This document shows, in pieces, positions 62,011 through 64,000 of a DNA stretch of 64,000 nucleotides. The position numbers and the translations under genes were made by a program. The notes under the pieces were generated by a model. It was not told where the DNA came from, ran no database searches, and saw nothing but the letters and a program-made list of their open reading frames with translations. This stretch comes from Cladorhizidae sp. MBARI D1340-BT2 (lineage: Eukaryota > Porifera > Demospongiae > Poecilosclerida > Cladorhizidae), in the NCBI GenBank assembly GCA_028752905.1, contig JAQNBH010000002.1:17270430-17334429 (forward strand). The letters are read 5' to 3'. Position 1 is the first letter of the stretch. Each line of letters starts with the position of its first letter.

Positions 62011-62379
62011 CCCACAACTGTTCCTATTTTTGGCCGATAGCTGCAACCCCATTTCTAAAAGAATGTTGGCGCCATTCTCAAAGGAGACCAAGTGTATGAG
62101 CAGGAATTCACACCGGTGCTGTAGATCAGTGTGAATTACCTCTCGCCTGGCAACCTTGAACTAGTGTGGGCAGGAGAGCCACCAACCTGGAAAAAAAGTG
62201 GGATTAAATGTACACAAGAATCTTTTTTTTAATTGGCATGTTTAGCGTCAATCATTACAAAATTACCAACAGAATGGAATGTGAATCAGCTCTTAAATCC
62301 ATTCCAAAATAAAAAGCTTGGGGTAGATGCTAGGCTTTAGAGGAAACTAAAAACTCTCAGCTGACATGGCACAGACAAA

Positions 62380-62697
62380 ACGACTTTCTTAATCATCAAC
62401 TTAAATTTTCTCTTTCAACATTAATTTTCAGCTCGATTCTCTAGCCTCTATCAGGAATACTCTTGTTGAAGACTAGAGCATCTAGCCAAAACATCAGCCT
62501 CTATCAGGAATACTCTTGAAGAAGGCTAGAGCATCTAGCCAAAACATCAGCCTCTATCAGCAATACTCTTGATGAAGGCAGAGCATCTAGCCAAAACATC
62601 AGCCTCTATCAGGAATACTCTTGAGAACATCTAGCCAAAATATCAAGTAAGCAAATTTAAGTTGATGATTGAGAAAGTCATTGCAATTAAGAGAGAG
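62380..62697. mobile_element. Palindromic MITE with expanded core, right arm
   Basis: Mirror copy of 31606-31922 with the same termini. Core units carry small differences and the innermost unit is partly deleted (near 62620-62640). Confidence 0.8.
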
Positions 62698-62964
62698 TTG
62701 TGTGTGTGTGTGTGAAAGAGTTGTGTGTGGGAGTGTGTGTAGGAGTGTGTCCACTTTTCCCTCAATCATGCCACACATCATGTGCAGTAGCTCTGTAGTG
62801 ATTGGCTAATTATACTGCCAATAATATGGTGGGAAAAAGTATAACCCAGCTGGTTTCTGGTGGTGCTTACTAGTGTTTCAGCTAACCAATCAACGCACTA
62901 GAAACAGTTCACTAATTGGATAAAAACACTGTGTGAACTCCTACCTGTGGGACAACATAACATA

Positions 62965-63420
62965 ATATAGTGTGTGTGAGTTTGTGTATGTGTGTGAAAG
63001 AGTGTGTGTATGTGAGTAATGAGATATGCCTTCTGTGTGAAAGATGTTGTGTGTGTGTTTGCGTAAGAGAGAGGGAGTTATGTGTATGTATGTGAAAGAG
63101 TTGTGTATGGGTGTGTGTGGGAGTGTGAAAGAGTTCTGTGTGAGAGAGTGTGTGTGAAAGGGAATGTGTGTGTGAGAGAGAGAGTTTGTGTGAGAAAAGT
63201 GCATGAGAGAGAGTGTTTGTGTATTGTTAGAGAAAGTGTGTGTTTGTGTGTAGTGTGAGATAATTGTGTATGTGTAAAGGAGTTGTGTGTGAGTGTTCAA
63301 AAAGGAGTGTATGTGAGCGAGTGTGTGAAAGAGTGTGAGAGATAACTGTGTGTGTGAGTGTGTGTGTGAAAGAGGTGTGTAAGAGAGAGTGTGTGTGTTT
63401 GAGTGTGGGTGTGTAAGAAG
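62965..63420. repeat. (GT)n/(GA)n microsatellite, right arm
   Basis: Mirror of 30950-31320, of different length. Confidence 0.95.
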
Positions 63421-63684
63421 TCTGCACAGTTAATTGTGTTGTTACTACACAGAAGCTGGTGGTAAGTGTTGACAGACTGGCTTTGGTCACATGCTGATTC
63501 CATGCTAGATCTATATAGCTGGCCTTTGACCTCAGTGCTGCCCTGGCAACCATTATTTCCTTGAAGAACGTAGCTCTCCCTATTTATGCTGGTCACTTGT
63601 CTTTGTTTCAATTATTCCCTGTTCAGAGTCTCCACCCTTTCTGTACAATAGCTATGATTTCTTGTTGTTGTTGTTGACTTGCAG

Positions 63685-63784
63685 CAAGTGTGCGTCAGTA
63701 GCTGCTCATTTTGAACTGATGGAGGAGTTTGATAATCTGATCATTTCTCTCTGCAAATTCCCTTCTGTTCTTAACAACCATGAT
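63685..63784 (+). CDS. GBF1-like ARF-GEF exon (100 bp), right arm
   Basis: Mirror copy of 30579-30678, with acceptor TTGTTGACTTGCAG and donor GTATGTGG intact. It differs at three bases: two are synonymous and one changes Thr to Pro in CKFPSVL. No frameshift or stop. Downstream intron begins with a G/A-rich stretch (63788-63895). Same caveats as for the left copy. Confidence 0.7.
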
Positions 63785-64000
63785 GTATGTGGGGGGAGAG
63801 GAAGGGGTGTGGGGTGGAGGGAGGGCTGGAGCGAGGAAGGGGAACTTATTGGAGGTAGAGTGGAGGGAGGTGTGGTGAGAGGAAAGGGAGTGCATGCCAG
63901 AGTGCAGATCACGTGCATCATGAAGGCATTAGCTGTGAAAGTGTGTCCTCACATTGAAGCTCCATGGCCTGGTTCAGAGCAGGCACTTGGTGTGCAGCTA

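Larger units (their letters stand above)
50012..64000 (-). repeat. Right arm of the giant inverted repeat, running off the window
   Basis: Reverse-complement partner of 30362-44357. The last bases of the window still align with 30362-30400, so the arm extends beyond 64000. The inner end coincides, within about 10 bases, with the 5' limit of the Gmr1-like pol remnant. Confidence 0.95.

Noticed and set aside
30362..64000. The giant inverted repeat as terminal repeats of a Polinton/Maverick or other huge transposon
   Set aside because: No DNA polymerase B, retroviral-like integrase of that class, packaging ATPase or capsid genes; the spacer holds only a degenerate LTR pol and small foldback elements.

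Overview
Eukaryotic, almost certainly invertebrate-animal, genomic DNA that is poor in host genes and very rich in repeats. The evidence is spliceosomal introns with GT/AG borders, an exon closely matching the ARF-GEF GBF1, and an animal-type transposon community: a CR1/L2-like LINE, hAT and ZMYM1-like hAT copies, a Merlin-type transposase, a Gmr1-like LTR element and palindromic MITEs. TTAGGG-like degenerate satellites fit a metazoan. A sponge or other marine invertebrate is my tentative guess, with nothing decisive. There are no operons, prokaryotic signals, tRNA, rRNA or CRISPR.

Layout. 0-1.4 kb: (TA)n and a 34-bp CCCTAG/TTAACCC-type minisatellite. 2.57-5.35 kb: a reverse-transcriptase (RT) element fragment split by a broken hAT transposon with TIRs and a 6-bp target duplication. 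5.35-9.5 kb: AT microsatellite, then a dead LINE on the minus strand. 11.9-13.3 kb: ZMYM1-like hAT remnant (minus). 13.4-14.1 kb: Merlin-like transposase remnant (plus). 15.27-16.24 kb: the best intact host gene in the window, a small two-exon gene with TATA box, 88-bp intron and AATAAA signal, encoding an unrecognised 183-residue protein. 17-30 kb: minisatellites, microsatellites, a MITE with GGGGCGTACCC termini, and an older third copy of a segment that recurs in both palindrome arms.

30.36-64.0 kb is dominated by one enormous inverted repeat. The left arm is 30.36-44.36 kb. The right arm is 50.01-64.0 kb and still matches at the window edge. The arms are colinear (left position + right position is about 94.36 kb) and differ by a few percent in unique parts, more in microsatellites. 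Each arm carries, from the inner end outward, exon-like ORFs, a dead RT element with an RLE-like C-terminus, a tetranucleotide array, a 34-bp minisatellite, a trinucleotide array, a (CA)n tract, a telomere-like array, a MITE with an expanded 53-bp core, and a 100-bp GBF1-like exon oriented outward. The 5.65-kb spacer holds a palindromic MITE, a larger inverted-repeat element, and a degenerate Ty3/gypsy-class pol whose integrase precedes the reverse transcriptase (Gmr1-like order).

The mobile elements are all decayed. The palindrome is either a true large inverted duplication or two haplotypes joined head to head by assembly; sequence alone cannot decide.
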